From Reticulitermes speratus (taxonomy: Eukaryota > Arthropoda > Insecta > Blattodea > Rhinotermitidae): a DNA stretch of 64,000 nucleotides. The notes beneath the pieces were generated by a model, which saw only the letters and a program-made list of their open reading frames with translations, did not search any database and was not told the origin of the DNA. The first letter of the stretch is position 1. The number at the start of each line of letters is the position of its first letter. Positions 35,865 through 46,989 of the stretch are shown here, one piece after another. Location: NCBI GenBank assembly GCA_021186555.1, contig JAJKFL010000039.1, positions 14,426,733-14,490,732 of the forward strand. Reading direction: 5' to 3'. The position numbers and the translations under genes were made by a program.

Positions 35865-36249
35865 CCATGATTAGTGGGTCCCTGCAACCACGGCATGGCG
35901 CGTCCTCGGGTTGCGGATGGAGGAACGGCCTCCGAATATGGAGGGTAGCTGCGAATATGCAGTCGCGGACAGCCGACAAGGGTTGGTCCTCCAGCTTGGG
36001 GGTTGGGCGAGGTGCTAACAACTCCTCACCGTAAAAAATGACCATGTTACGAAACACTATACAGAGCCTCGGACCTGGATTGATTCTTTGGTACGACTTA
36101 AGGCTCAGGATAGGGACAGGTGGCGGGCTCTTGTGAGTGCGGTAATGAACCTTCGGGTTCCATAAAACGCGGGGAATTTCTTGACTAGCTGACGACCTGT
36201 TAGCTTCTCAAGAAGGACTCTGCTCCATGGAGTTAGTTAGTTAGTTAGT
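35865..36249 (+). mobile_element. Composite non-autonomous retroelement with 14-bp TSD
   Basis: This 385-bp unit is bounded by a perfect 14-bp duplication TAACCAAAGGAGGC (35851-35864 and 36250-36263). Its right half (about 36060-36249) is the 3' end of the LINE at 57536: CTCAGGATAGGGACAGGTGG, CTTCGGGTTCCATAAAACGC, CTCCATGGAG, then a GTTA repeat tail. Its left half (35865-36057) is a GC-rich block with no LINE coding potential, which may be the 5' UTR of the same LINE. As the TSD encloses both halves, the composite RNA was integrated as one unit, so it behaves like an internally deleted or SINE-like derivative. Confidence 0.85.
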
Positions 36250-37111
36250 TAACCAAAGGAGGCAGGTTGTTGAGTATGGGAAGGTAGATGGAACTAGCAC
36301 AACGCTGTGTTAGCTGCGGGCTTCGGTATTAGCAGTGTCGGATCCTGGCATTCCCCTACTAGACATATTATGTCCAAACTGTTGACAAAACATAAGAAAA
36401 CATCTTCAGAAAAAAATAAATACATGTTTAAACACTAAATTTTGGTTTGCATTACTGTCAAACATAGGCACAACAAGAAACCTGCTACAGACAGACAATT
36501 ATTTCACCCCAAACTACCGTTTCTTCAGTTCCATTTAGACTACTGCCAACAAGCTGTTGAAGACACTTGGTACACATACGTTCGTTACATTCTCACGAAC
36601 AGTGGAACTTACACGTTGCGTGTTCAAATAACTGCCACTGAATTATGCGAGTACTTGGTTAAGCACCTCTCAAGTGCATGATTCTAACCCCTTCCGCTGC
36701 GCCCCGCTGAGTTGAACATGCATTACAAACTACAAGACTCTGCTATTACACATTTTTCAACCAACTTCTGACGTAATAATGCATTCTCTTAAAAATGATA
36801 CTCTCTCCCTCTCTCCTGAGTTAATTGAGGTGTAAACTAGGGTACAGTCCATTAATGTATACGATGTTTATCACTAAGAGGTCCACCTGCGTACCTTTAC
36901 AAACGGGACTAAAGGATTTTGCAACTGTTAAATAGACTGTTTACTGCTGTTGCAAGACAAAGAGCTGTACTTTGTAAGACAAACCTATTACAGTCTTACG
37001 TCACTTAATAGTGTAAACTGAGACTGTATACAATAAATTCCCTCCGTCTGCACATTTCATCTCCAGACCTCTTCAACACATTAGTTAGCTATATATATGG
37101 TACACTATCAC

Positions 37112-37390
37112 GGTAAAGGTGAAACAGGTGAAGTTGCTACGGGCCACGCGACAATGACATACGAGGGAATGGAGGAATAGTTCCACACATTCTTAATCTC
37201 GGCACTAGATAGAGGTGAGTTGTCAGCTTCAAGCTCCGGTCGACTTACCTCCGGGAAAAAAGCCCCCAGTAAGCATTGGGTGGATATCTGGGTGGACCCC
37301 GGAGTCGGTCTGGACCTCTGCCCCTGACGGGAATCAAACTCCGATTTTTCGGTCGTCCAGTTTCTCACAATGCCGATAGACAATCGTCCT
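37112..37390 (-). mobile_element. SINE-D
   Basis: GGTAAAGGTGAAACAGGTGA, CACACATTCTTAATCTCGGC, CTCCGGGAAAAAAGCC, CTGACGGGAATCAAACTCCG. Nearly complete, and read as a spurious open frame on both strands. Confidence 0.83.
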
Positions 37391-37482
37391 TGTCGAACAC
37401 ATACACACAATTAAGATCTACAATTTACATTCCAGTGTATTTCCATTTAATGAAACGCAACCACCTAATAAACAGGCTCCAT

Positions 37483-37740
37483 GAAATAGTCCTTCTTGAG
37501 AAGCTGACAGTTGCTCTCGGCTGATCAAGATATACCCCACGTTTATGGAAGTCGAATGTTCATTTCTGAGCCGACAAACAGCCCATCTTGGACTTCAGCC
37601 ACTTGAATCCAGTTCACGTTCTCCTATCACACGCTCCGTGACACGATAAATTTACCTGTCTGTACACTGTATAATGATCCTCCCATCTAGGCATATCTCG
37701 CCGTTTTAGATTTTCTCAATAAAATTTTGTACTCATTTCT
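37483..37740 (-). mobile_element. Decayed LINE 3' fragment
   Basis: Minus-strand remnant: GTCCTTCTTGAGAAGCTGAC, CAAGATATACCCCACGTTTA and CCTCCCATCTAGGC align to the 57550-57750 blocks. More diverged than most copies. Confidence 0.65.
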
Positions 37741-38724
37741 TTCCATCCCATAATGAAATACAAAAAAAATGTAATGTATGACTGAGATGCAGCATCTGCA
37801 GTGTGATTATATTTGTATCACGAATAAAAAGCATATCAAGGCTAATTATACGCAAAGTAAATGGAGTAAGACATCTTTACGCCGTGACGGAACACGCGGT
37901 CAAGTTATTGTTGTTAACGTATGCACTCACTACAGTACAACCATAACTGAATAAGCTTCCTATTTAAAAATTATTTTCTTGAAAAAAAAATAAAAGCACT
38001 TACAGGTTACGTTACATGTGTATCTGCAAGTTACACAGGCCACCTTCACTCCTCACAAATTTATAACGTCGTGTATTTTTAACGCACACTCCATTCTACT
38101 TCAGAGTGTTTTAAATTCGTTTCACATGTTACCAATTTCTGGCGTTAGGAATTCAACGTTGGGGATACTAGAATCATTAGAAGTAAAATGCTTTCTTTTT
38201 TTTTTTCCTTTTTTTGTAAAAACCAAGGAACAGTACGGAATAAACCAAAAATAAAGGTAAAAGGGAGATCAACAATGAATTATAAAAGACGAAATTCATC
38301 ATTTACATTTTTCAGAGGGTTGTGCTGAATAAGGAATCGCCACCATTTCTATCATTAGCCAATGTGGTGTTTAAAACTAACCACGCTCAAGAACATGCGC
38401 ATGAAGGAAAGAGAAATGCGTGGCATCATTTTGTGTTACAACGTCCAATAATGTGTTCCACGGATGGCGAACTGTTCTGTGCTTGTAAAATTCCAGAAGA
38501 CTGCATATCAGCAGCACGGTATTACGACCTATCGATTCACAGGTGGCTTAGAATGCACAGGCGTACTAATAGTGTCGAATAATGTGCCAAGTGAATAGGT
38601 ATGGATCTGAAAGGAAGCGGTTGTGATCCATCTGAAGGTATCACACAGACTTAGGGAAATTACGAGAAACTTCATTCAGGATAGCAAACCCATTCCAGAT
38701 ACGAATCAAGTAGTGCTGCGTAAT

Positions 38725-38986
38725 TTTTTTTTAATGGCTCGACAGCCTTATATGGGCCTGGGCCTCCTCGTTTCGTCGAGGTTTCATGGTCACACACATT
38801 AGACACACCACAATCGGTAGGATTCCTCTGGACGAGTGACCAGCTCGTCGCAGAGACCTCTACCTGACATCACACAACACTCACAACAGACAGACATCCA
38901 TGCCCCCGGTGGGATTCGAACCCACGATCCTTGTACGCGAGCGGCCGAAGACCCACGCCTTAGACCGCACGGCCACTGGGATCGGC
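38725..38986 (-). mobile_element. SINE-A with TSD
   Basis: Full-length minus-strand SINE-A with a T-run (A-tail) at 38725 and the head ending GATCGGC at 38986. Flanked by AGTGCTGCGTAAT (38712-38724) and AGTGTCTGCGTAAT (38987-39000), a 13-bp TSD with one inserted base. Confidence 0.9.
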
Positions 38987-39369
38987 AGTGTCTGCGTAAT
39001 GCGCAGTAAAAACACAATTATTTACATCATGGAGAAGACGCGAGTGTCGCAGTGCACACTGCACAAGGAAAGGTCTGAAAATACGATAGCCTGGTCGTCA
39101 GTGGCGACTGCCCACTTCTGGTTACGGATTAATTTCCCACTCAGCGTTCCGAAACCGGCTTTTGGGCTTAATGCAAACGCCCTCCGTCACTCGCGGAAAA
39201 CAGATAATGAAGGTAACCACAATTAGATTTTCTTCTCATTATTTCATGCCTTGCCTATGTACCTCGTATGTTGGGACAAGTACAAAAGGAAGAAACAAAT
39301 TTTGCGCGTAAAAGGAGGCGAAAGACACAGCAAGGCGCCTCGGAAGATACTTCTACTTCAATGGCGAGA

Positions 39370-39525
39370 CAACCCGCATCGGGTCCTGCCTCTTGAGTAG
39401 TTCGCCTCCAGATGTTCCTGTCCTCTGTTAGCTTCCACCATCCTCTTGTATTCATCAGCAACAAAGAGTCCCTTCTGATGTCTTCCCATCTCAGCCGTGG
39501 TCTTCCCACAGGTCTCCTTCCATGG
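39370..39525 (-). pseudogene. LINE C-terminal fragment, another family
   Basis: The minus strand reads MGRPRLRWEDIRRDSLLLMN, TRGWWKLTEDRNIWRRTTQE. This is a GRPR.RWEDD.R-type tail of a non-LTR retrotransposon, distinct from the 57536 family. Only the last 50 or so codons are recognisable. Confidence 0.7.
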
Positions 39526-39714
39526 AATATTCCATTCAGTACTTTTTTTTCGGTATTCTAGTATTACCCACTCGGGACTATATGACGAGGCTACTATGAT
39601 CTTTTGAACTTAATATATTTCACTGTAACAATCCACAGAGCTCTTGCCTCAAGATGCTAATCTACCTGATTCTGGTGGGTGACGACGAGCTGAAACACAG
39701 CGTGCTTGAAGAGC

Positions 39715-39915
39715 TCCGACGCTTCAGCGAAATGTTTTACGCGACCGGCATACAGCGTCTCACGCAAAGGTGGAAAGTGTGTTCATAATGAAGGAGACTT
39801 TGTGGAAAAATAATCTCAACTTTGTGAAGGATGTTCCCATGATATATGTAAATTTCATGATAATTGAAATTATAGTTTCTGAGAAAACAAAATAGGAGGC
39901 ATTATTTCGTACTGC
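39715..39915 (+). mobile_element. Mariner 3'-end remnant
   Basis: Plus strand: FSEMFYATGIQRLTQRWKVC, then after a frameshift NEGDFVEK and a stop. This is the C-terminus of a mariner transposase, different from the copy at 5430. About 100 bp of AT-rich 3' sequence follows, ending in a possible TIR (GGAGGCATTATTTCGTAC). No 5' half is present. Confidence 0.72.
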
Positions 39916-40084
39916 TCCTCCTATTAAGTGTATCATATTATTAAAATTTTACACCAGAGAGTAAATAAATATCCTTTCCTGCTCTATTAGACCAAGTTAC
40001 GTGGGCAAGTTTTCGGGACGCTAAAATAATCATTTTAGAATTATCACTGTGGCTGAATTTTTCAAAAGACTGAGGTCAAAGTTG

Positions 40085-40412
40085 AACTACATTATTAAAA
40101 CGATCAAATCAAGGAGGACTGGATTGACAGGGCATGTGGCACGCATGGGTAGAAGAATAGTTTGTACTACAAAGTTTTGGTGGGAAACTCGGAAGGCATC
40201 AGACCACTTCCAAGACCTAGGAAAATGAATCTAAAATAAATACAACGGTATTGTGTGGAACGGATCACTCTGACTAACGGCTTAATCCAGTGAAGGGATC
40301 TTGTGAACACAGCAATGAACCTTTGGGCTCAATAAAAGGTGGACAACTTCCCGACTATCTGATGAACTACTAGCTTCACAAGAGGGACTCCACTACACGG
40401 AGTTAGTTCTGG
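40085..40412 (+). mobile_element. Decayed LINE fragment
   Basis: Plus-strand remnant of the ORF2 tail and 3' UTR. TIKTIKSRRTGLTGHVARMG is recognisable at the left, followed by a degraded DR.RW region and the GAACCTTTGGGCTCAATAAA and GGAGTTAGTT tail blocks. Many stops. Confidence 0.72.
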
Positions 40413-40875
40413 GAAGTACTCACTCATCCATGGACCTGTTTCCTCAAGTGGTAAGGTATACACTGTGGGGCTAGTAAGAATTATAATTTATAATTAAGCC
40501 TACACAATTTAGTGATCTAATCTCAACACAAATCCCACTCGTGGCCTATAGATACTGATTATGTTACATTTACAGTTACTTAAAAAACTTGGTACCGTCG
40601 CTACATTTGTAACTGTTTAAAAACAAACACTGTTTCATACATAATTTCTAGGTACGTATAAGTAAGCCCTACAGTCTGTCTCTATACAACATTTCACATG
40701 CCTAACTCCAATACCCCGTTTATTAGTAGTCGTGTCAAACGAAAGGGCAAATATGCAGTTTGTGTTTCCACTGTGCTGCCGTACATACTGTTAACAAATT
40801 AAGAACGTTTCTCGAGAATTTTTTACCGCACATTTCAGGATCGGTATCGTTCCCATGCGGATGTCTGCATGGCGA

Positions 40876-41580
40876 ACATGGTCGTGTTACGTACCGCTGG
40901 CACACAAACATGGTCGTGTTACGTACCGCTGGCACACAAACATGGTCGTGTTACGTACCGCTGGCACACAAACATGGTCGTGTTACGTACCGCTGGCACA
41001 CAAACATGGTCGTGTTACGTACCGCTGGCACACAAACATGGTCGTGTTACGTACCGCTGGCCACAAACATGGTCGTATTACGTACCGCTGGCACACAAAC
41101 ATGGTCGTGTTACGTACCGCTGGCACACAAACATGGTCGTGTTACGTACCGCTGGCACACAAACATGGTCGTATTACGTACCGCTGGCACACAAACATGG
41201 TCGTGTTACGTACCGCTGGCACACAAACATGGTCGTGTTACGTACCGCTGGCACACAAACATGGTCGTGTTACGTACCGCTGGCACACAAACATGGTCGT
41301 GTTACGTACCGCTGGCACACAAACATGGTCGTGTTTACGTACCCGCTGGCTCACAAACATGGTCGTGTTACGTACCGCTGGCACACAAACATGGTCGTGT
41401 TACGTACCGCTGGCACACAAACATGGTCGTGTTACGTACCGCTGGCACACAAACATGGTCGTGTTACGTACCGCTGGCACACAAACATGGTCGTGTTACG
41501 TACCGCTGGCACACAAACATGGTCGTGTTACGTACCGCTGGCACACAAACATGGTCGTATTACGTACCGCTGGCACACAA
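40876..41580. repeat. 32-bp tandem array, 22 copies, open in all three forward frames
   Basis: Unit ACATGGTCGTGTTACGTACC, GCTGGCACACAA. Copies are nearly identical; one is 31 bp and one is 34 bp, and three have GTATTACG instead of GTGTTACG. As 32 is not a multiple of 3 and the unit has no stop in any forward frame, three overlapping open frames of about 250-290 codons run through it. They are not genes. Confidence 0.97.
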
Positions 41581-41710
41581 ACAGAAAGTACACAGATGAT
41601 GTGATCAGAATTTTTATATATCGATATACATTTTATATATGTAAATGTAAAACATGGGGGAGCTTTCCTCTTACAAAATGCATGGAGTTTGTTTTTCATA
41701 GTTTCTGTCA

Positions 41711-41752
41711 TAGGCCTGATGATGGCTCCTTGAGGCTGAAACCGGTTGCCTG
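41711..41752 (+). ncRNA. Hammerhead-ribozyme-like motif
   Basis: CTGATGA (41716-41722) and GAAA (41738-41741) are both canonical. Stem I pairs AGGC with GCCT, plus a U.G extension (41711-41715 with 41748-41752). Stem III is the palindrome ACCGGT; putative cleavage after U 41747. Stem II is imperfect (CTC/GAG with mismatches outside). It lies about 130 bp after the 32-bp satellite, with no inverted partner seen nearby. Confidence 0.65.
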
Positions 41753-42321
41753 ATCACGTGTTGAAGGTGTATGTGTTGGTTGTGACTGTACTGTTGATAA
41801 CAGTTAAATATACTTTTGGATGTGATTAGTGTAGCGTGACGTTTATACCAATTTTATGAAAAATTCATCAACACGTTCAAATGTTATTAGGAAAGGCAAA
41901 CAACGCACCTGAGGATTTCAAGTTCTTAGCGTGGTGACTGTGATAGCTGCTGTCTTCTGAAGTGTGACGCCGTGTAGTTTGGTTCAGGTGCCGACATTTC
42001 GGAGACAACTGTTGCTTTCCGTATCTATTCACAAACCACACTTCACATTCCTGAAGACAGTAATCTTCACAAGGACAATAACACCAAAAGGCTTGCAGAA
42101 GAAGGAAAGCCAGCTAAAACTTTGTTCTTCTAAAGCACTACGACAGTTCGACAGTACGTAACATGTATGTCATGCACGTGTATGTGTGTGTATGCAGACT
42201 AAACCCCTTGTCTTTAGCTTCTGGCATGAAAACCTGAGTATCTAACTCGTGTCAGGTAAGAAACCACAACAGTGCTCTTCAGTCACTCCAGAATAATAAA
42301 GGGAAAGTACTTATAGCTGAT

Positions 42322-42623
42322 GACGCGGTGGCACAGTTGGTTGAGGCACTGCACTACAAGCCGGAAAGTCGCGGGTTCAATTCCCGATGGTGTCATTGGA
42401 ATTTTTCTTTGACATAATCCTTCCGGCCGCACTATGGCCCTGGGGTCGACTCAGCCCCTAACAGAAATGAGTACCAGGAATATTTCCTGGGGGGGTAAAG
42501 GCGGCCGGTGCGTAGGGCTGACAACCTTACCACCTTCATGACCCGACTGTCTAGAAATCTGGAAGCCTCAACCTTCTGGAACCCTAAGGGCCTGTCCTGG
42601 CTTGTAATGGGATTGCTTTTTAT
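42322..42623 (+). mobile_element. SINE-C with 11-bp TSD
   Basis: Full-length plus-strand copy: GACGCGGTGGCACAGTTGGT head and CGCGGGTTCAATTCCCGATG B box. Flanked by a perfect TSD TTATAGCTGAT (42311-42321 and 42624-42634). Confidence 0.93.
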
Positions 42624-43583
42624 TTATAGCTGATCATGACAGATTCCTTTACCGGTCCTTTTCAATCTGCCAATCAACACAGTCCTTCAATTCGGCGCAA
42701 CATGACATAATCAGTTGGAATAACGTAGTTAAATAAATTAAGAGTAATAACATTGACATAAACAACTAGGTTGGCCGATTATCGACCCCTCAGGAGCTGT
42801 AGCCGAGATTAAAATATAAGGCCATCATTGACGAGAGATGCTTTCGGTTTCGATGCACGATCGGGTTAATCGTAAACGATACAGGGAATGTCCAGTGAGT
42901 GTTATTTCAGACGGCGGTCCAGCACAGCGCCCTGTGACTGGTCAACTGCCACATCTGTCGCCCATGGCGGTACAACAAATAATTACCAACTTACAGCTGT
43001 AACTACCTTTCTGTCACGTTACAAGCTGCAGATGGATCACAGCTCATTCATATCTTCAGACTTCTTCTCGCTGATTAGCCGATCACAGCCAGTCCTGAGT
43101 AGTCTACACATGAGGTCATAACAGTTTACCCCTATGTACCGTAACATCATGTAAAGGTGAATGTTGTGTCTGTGCACGCTGTGAAGGCATATGGGAAAAT
43201 GACTAAACTAATTCCCACATGGACTGGATCAGGAATGAACCCCAGCTTCCGAGGTTAGACCCGCGGCGTCTGTGGAATGTAGCCTCGTACAGTTAGATGT
43301 ACCTCCACCACACTTCAAAATAACAACAGTTTACGCACATACATAAATAATAGGCCTGAAGGACATATATATACATATATAGACAAGCACAAAGCTTTGT
43401 GATAAATAATACTACACGTTTTGATATGCCTTACGACGGCGACATGTATTTAGGTGATGTGCTGCGTGGAAGGGATTAAATTACACTACAGCATTTAACT
43501 GAAACCGACACAGGATCAAGCCGGTACATTCATTTAAGGTTTCGGACATAAACCGCCATGCTCAACTCGTATTATAGGCTATA

Positions 43584-43586
43584 GGC

Positions 43587-43620
<34 letters not shown>
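43584..43620 (+). repeat. (CATA)n microsatellite
   Basis: Six or seven CATA units followed by TATATACA. Confidence 0.9.
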
Positions 43621-43639
43621 CATTCCATGGATCCATAAT

Positions 43640-43995
43640 TTTGTCACAAGACAAGAGGATGTGGAATAAGTCATAACATACAAAATCATACAAAATGTAC
43701 ATTGCAAAATGCTTTAAACATTCTATGTGCAGTCTTAGACGTCAGTATTATAGGTTAACAGTACTCATAAAAAATTCATGTACAGAGTAAAAGGAGTGTG
43801 CATTTAAGTATCTTCTTAGTGCTGCTTTAAATTGTGCCTTTTCATTCTTAAGATTTTTGATATTACACGGTAAGCTATTGAAGATCCTGATACTAGATTA
43901 GAATGTACTTTTCTGAAAGCATGATAGGTTGGCAATTGGTCTATGAAGATGGTTATCCATATTCCGTGCAATAGATTGACTATACAATATTCGGT
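43640..43995 (-). pseudogene. LINE polymerase tail remnant
   Basis: The minus strand contains IFNSLPCNIKNLKNEKAQFK, AALRRYLNAHSFYSV. This is the FNSLP..IK......FK..L..YL.....YS motif found at the end of jockey/CR1-like reverse transcriptases. Several frameshifts precede it. It borders the foldback element at 44020. Confidence 0.58.
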
Positions 43996-44019
43996 CCAAC
44001 TAATTGCACACGTAACCAC

Positions 44020-44373
44020 AAATAACTAGGCCTGTTTGTTATTCTGTGATGTTCCGGCACCTATAGGCCATATTCAGGGAGCTAATTTAGAAAGGAATAC
44101 ACTTATAATAAATGTTGTCAAAGGTGTGCATATATGAAGTTAAAATACAATGTAATAATTTAAAATATTGCTAAAATTTATAAAAGGTATATTAATTACA
44201 GTTATTTTATATTTTTAGCAATATTTTAATTGATAAAATTGTAATTTAACTTCACATACGCACATCTTTGAAAGCATTTATTAAAAATGTATTCCTTTGT
44301 TAATGACCTCCCTGAAGATGGCCTACAGGGCCCGAAAAATGTACAACGAGCAGCATAAAATAACAAGTTATTT
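44020..44373. mobile_element. Foldback element with decayed hammerhead ends
   Basis: A 354-bp element with roughly 160-bp arms at about 80% identity. Mirrored blocks include GGAATACA, AATAAATG, TGTGCATATATGAAGTTAAA and AAAATATTGCTAAAA (44164-44178 against its mirror at 44213-44227). Near the ends are mirrored CTGAA(G/T)ATGGCCTA blocks: CTGAAGA at 44312-44318 followed by GAAAAATGT on the plus strand, and a matching minus-strand copy near 44050-44085. Both have lost core bases. A SINE-C inserted immediately to the right. Confidence 0.7.
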
Positions 44374-44377
44374 ATGG

Positions 44378-44672
44378 TTAGGTAAAGTAAAGCAGTCCCT
44401 GTACAGGCCTGGACAGGCCCTGAGGGTTCCAGGAGGTCGAGGCTCCCAGAATTTCTAGTCAATCAACACATAAAGGTGGTAAGGTTGTCAGCCCTGCGAA
44501 CCGGCCGCTTTTACCCCCCCCCCTCCCCCAGTAAATATTCCTGATACTCATTTCTGTTGGCTGAGTCGACCCCAGGGCCATAGAGCGGCCGGAAGGATTA
44601 TGTCAATGAAAAATTCCAATGACACCATCGGGAATCGAACTCGCGACCTTCCGGCTTGTAGCGCAGTGCCCC
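44378..44672 (-). mobile_element. SINE-C with 12-bp TSD, head truncated
   Basis: The minus-strand copy lacks about the first 25 bp of the head (it ends GCGCAGTGCCCC). Flanked by a perfect TSD AGTTATTTATGG (44366-44377 and 44673-44684). Its left TSD overlaps the right end of the foldback element, so it inserted after that element. Confidence 0.93.
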
Positions 44673-45756
44673 AGTTATTTATGGATATATATGTAATTAA
44701 TTCGGTTAAGTACTGTACAGCTATAGGCTACATTTGGATCACAGGCAGTTTCGGCTCGATAAGAGAAAAGCAAATAATTTTGTCTGAAATAGAAGACACG
44801 GTGAAGACTGTGTGGGGAAGCTGTGTGGCCAGACTGGCCGTCCGGCTGATCGGCCCCACTCTTTTACACGATAATATCTCAGAAGGACGCGCAGATGGGA
44901 CGTTGAATACTAATTCGGCTCAAATGGATGGGGAGATACTGCTACAGAAAAAAGAAACCAACAACTCCGAGGCATCTGTTCATAGTTTATGTATACAGTA
45001 TGCAGCGTTTAAACGTAAAATTATATTAATTTTTGTGGAAAAATTAAAAAAAAAAATGAACTTGCTTTTGTAAATTGACCATTTATCTATGCCACCGGTT
45101 AAATTAACTGGTGGGCCTAAGAACAGTCTCAAGCTACTTCAATTACTGAGCCTCAACACAGAAAGGACCCACAATAAAGAGCACGTTTGGTTTTGGGGCT
45201 GTTATCCGAAAGGAAAAACAAGATCTGGTAAGAATTTAAGGAACCTTCGTTACTTGACAAGCTTCAGTCTATACACTGAGGTTAATGCTTGAACAGTATT
45301 TATTACTATCTGCTATAATCTCTATTAGTACAAACTCCGACTACGTTACAATTGCCCAGTGTACCTTCAACGATTCACATACTAATATAGAATTGATTTA
45401 ATTTGACAAAATGTTTTTACACCAACAAAATACACAAATGTAGTTTTTATGTTGATTTTATTCACTTTATATTTTCGTCCTAAGCTTTTCAATATAGGCC
45501 TACAAATTAAAAGATACAGCCAACCGAAAGGAATAACTGAAGAATAATAACACACTAGACAATCTTGTATGTATAAAACACGCGTTACATGACAGAGTTG
45601 TCATTACTGTTGACAAATCTCCTCAATTAAATTTAACCCCTTTTTACATTTATTAATATAATGTCCAAACTTTCATCGTTATATCTTTGATGTCACAGGT
45701 TAAGATCGTAACGACTGAAACGCCCAGGAGGACAAACAATGTAAATAAAATCAACA

Positions 45757-45982
45757 TTGGAAAGACAGCACTTTTAAGACCTACGCGTAGGTGGGATAAT
45801 ATTAAAATGAATCTGAAATAAATATGTATGATAGGAGGGCGTAAAATAGATTAATCTCACTCAGAATAGGGACACGTTGCGGGTTCTTGTGAAAGCGTTA
45901 ATAAACCTTTGGGGTGCATAAAATGAGGAGAGCTAGGGCATCATTAGCTTCTCAAGAAGGAATCTGTTCTATGGAGCTAGCT
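45757..45982 (+). mobile_element. Truncated LINE 3' end
   Basis: Same LINE family: RRWDNIKMNLK-type coding remnant at the left, then AGAATAGGGACACGTTGCGG, TTAATAAACCTTTGGGG and CTTCTCAAGAAGGA. Flanked by near-identical 12-mers AATAAAATC(A/T)AC starting at about 45744 and 45983, with one mismatch. Confidence 0.75.
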
Positions 45983-46439
45983 GAATAAAATCTACAACGA
46001 CAAATTAGTGTACTTTGATTATGTAAAGGATTTTGTCGAATTAAACAATAGTGGACGTTATGAAAATTGACTATTTTAGTGCAGAATTTGTTTATAATAT
46101 ACCTTCACATACCATTCACATGTCTTCCACTAACGGTTTATAACTTATGTGGTTCAAAACGACACGTAGGAGTATATTTCGCGCGACCGCCATGTCGTTA
46201 TTTGACATTATAAGCCACGTAGGCATATACCCTAACAAGACGTTGTGTAGCCATGTAACAGCGAGACTTGAACAATTAAACGCACAAAAAAAGAGCGCGT
46301 GTCATTCTCTGGCCGTAACAAAATACATGCAAGTCACGCCTAAAAATTTGCTAAAATGTCGAGAACTCATTTCCTTCAGCTTTCAACAGCAACGACCAGC
46401 TTGTATAAATTGTGTTCAAGAGAAACAGAATCATATTAA

Positions 46440-46640
46440 CACTGGGTAGCACCCGTGATTTACACTCGGGAGGTCCCGAGTTGTCCCGGACACAAGCTGT
46501 CCTGACTTGGGTTTCCGTGGTCTTACTCAGTTTATAATGTCGGGCCAGTGCCTCAAATTAGGCCAAGACTTCTTCCTTCCAAATCCTATCCAATTCAGTT
46601 ATCCTACCATTCAACGCCAGCTATAAAGGTGCTAGTCTGT
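46440..46640 (+). mobile_element. Probable tRNA-derived SINE, family E
   Basis: CACTGGGTAGCACCCGTGAT (A-box-like), TCGGGAGGTCCCGAGTTGTC (degenerate B box), then GACTTGGGTTTCCGTGGTC. One copy only; bases 20-60 (GAGATTTTTCGTGGTTTACG) may be another tail. Confidence 0.5.
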
Positions 46641-46739
46641 TCTACTCGCAGTGTCCTTAAATAATCACAAACAGATATACTAACAATGCTAACGCACGAA
46701 GGTCAGGCAGGTTCCTTACTTTAAACTCCAATAAGAACA

Positions 46740-46989
46740 TTGATTTCAGGCTTCCGCCGCGATGTTGATGAAATCTGTGGTGTTCTGGGTTATTACACGG
46801 CGTCGTGTGGTAATTATTTACCGATGTTTCGGGACAACGTATCGGTCCCATCCTCACGGGTCAAGATTCCGAGTATGAAACTCCTACTCGGAATCTTGAC
46901 CCGTGAGGATGGGACCGATACGTTGTCCCGAAACGTCGGTAAATAATTACCACACGACGCCGTGTAATAACCCAGAAGACCACAGATTT
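46740..46989. mobile_element. Near-perfect palindromic hammerhead foldback with TSD
   Basis: Arms 46771-46875 and 46885-46989 (105 bp each) are inverted copies with only a few mismatches around a 9-nt loop. A one-sided 31-bp extension (46740-46770) precedes the left arm. The whole unit is flanked by a perfect 14-bp duplication CTCCAATAAGAACA (46726-46739 and 46990-47003). Each arm contains the hammerhead-like block GTGAGGATGGGAC...GTCCCGAAACGTC, reading outward, with stem II GGGAC/GTCCC perfect. High arm identity suggests recent formation or correction. No coding capacity. Confidence 0.85.

Noticed and set aside
38322..38582. Open frame preceded by a fair splice acceptor (tttttcag)
   Set aside because: The 86 residues show no domain or family I recognise, and no matching donor or partner exon was found; a chance frame cannot be excluded.
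40760..41753. Three long overlapping open frames (249-294 codons)
   Set aside because: They are the 32-bp satellite read in three frames; there is no domain, no codon bias and no conserved start.
46147..46449. 100-codon plus-strand open frame
   Set aside because: No recognisable motif and no splice or promoter context.
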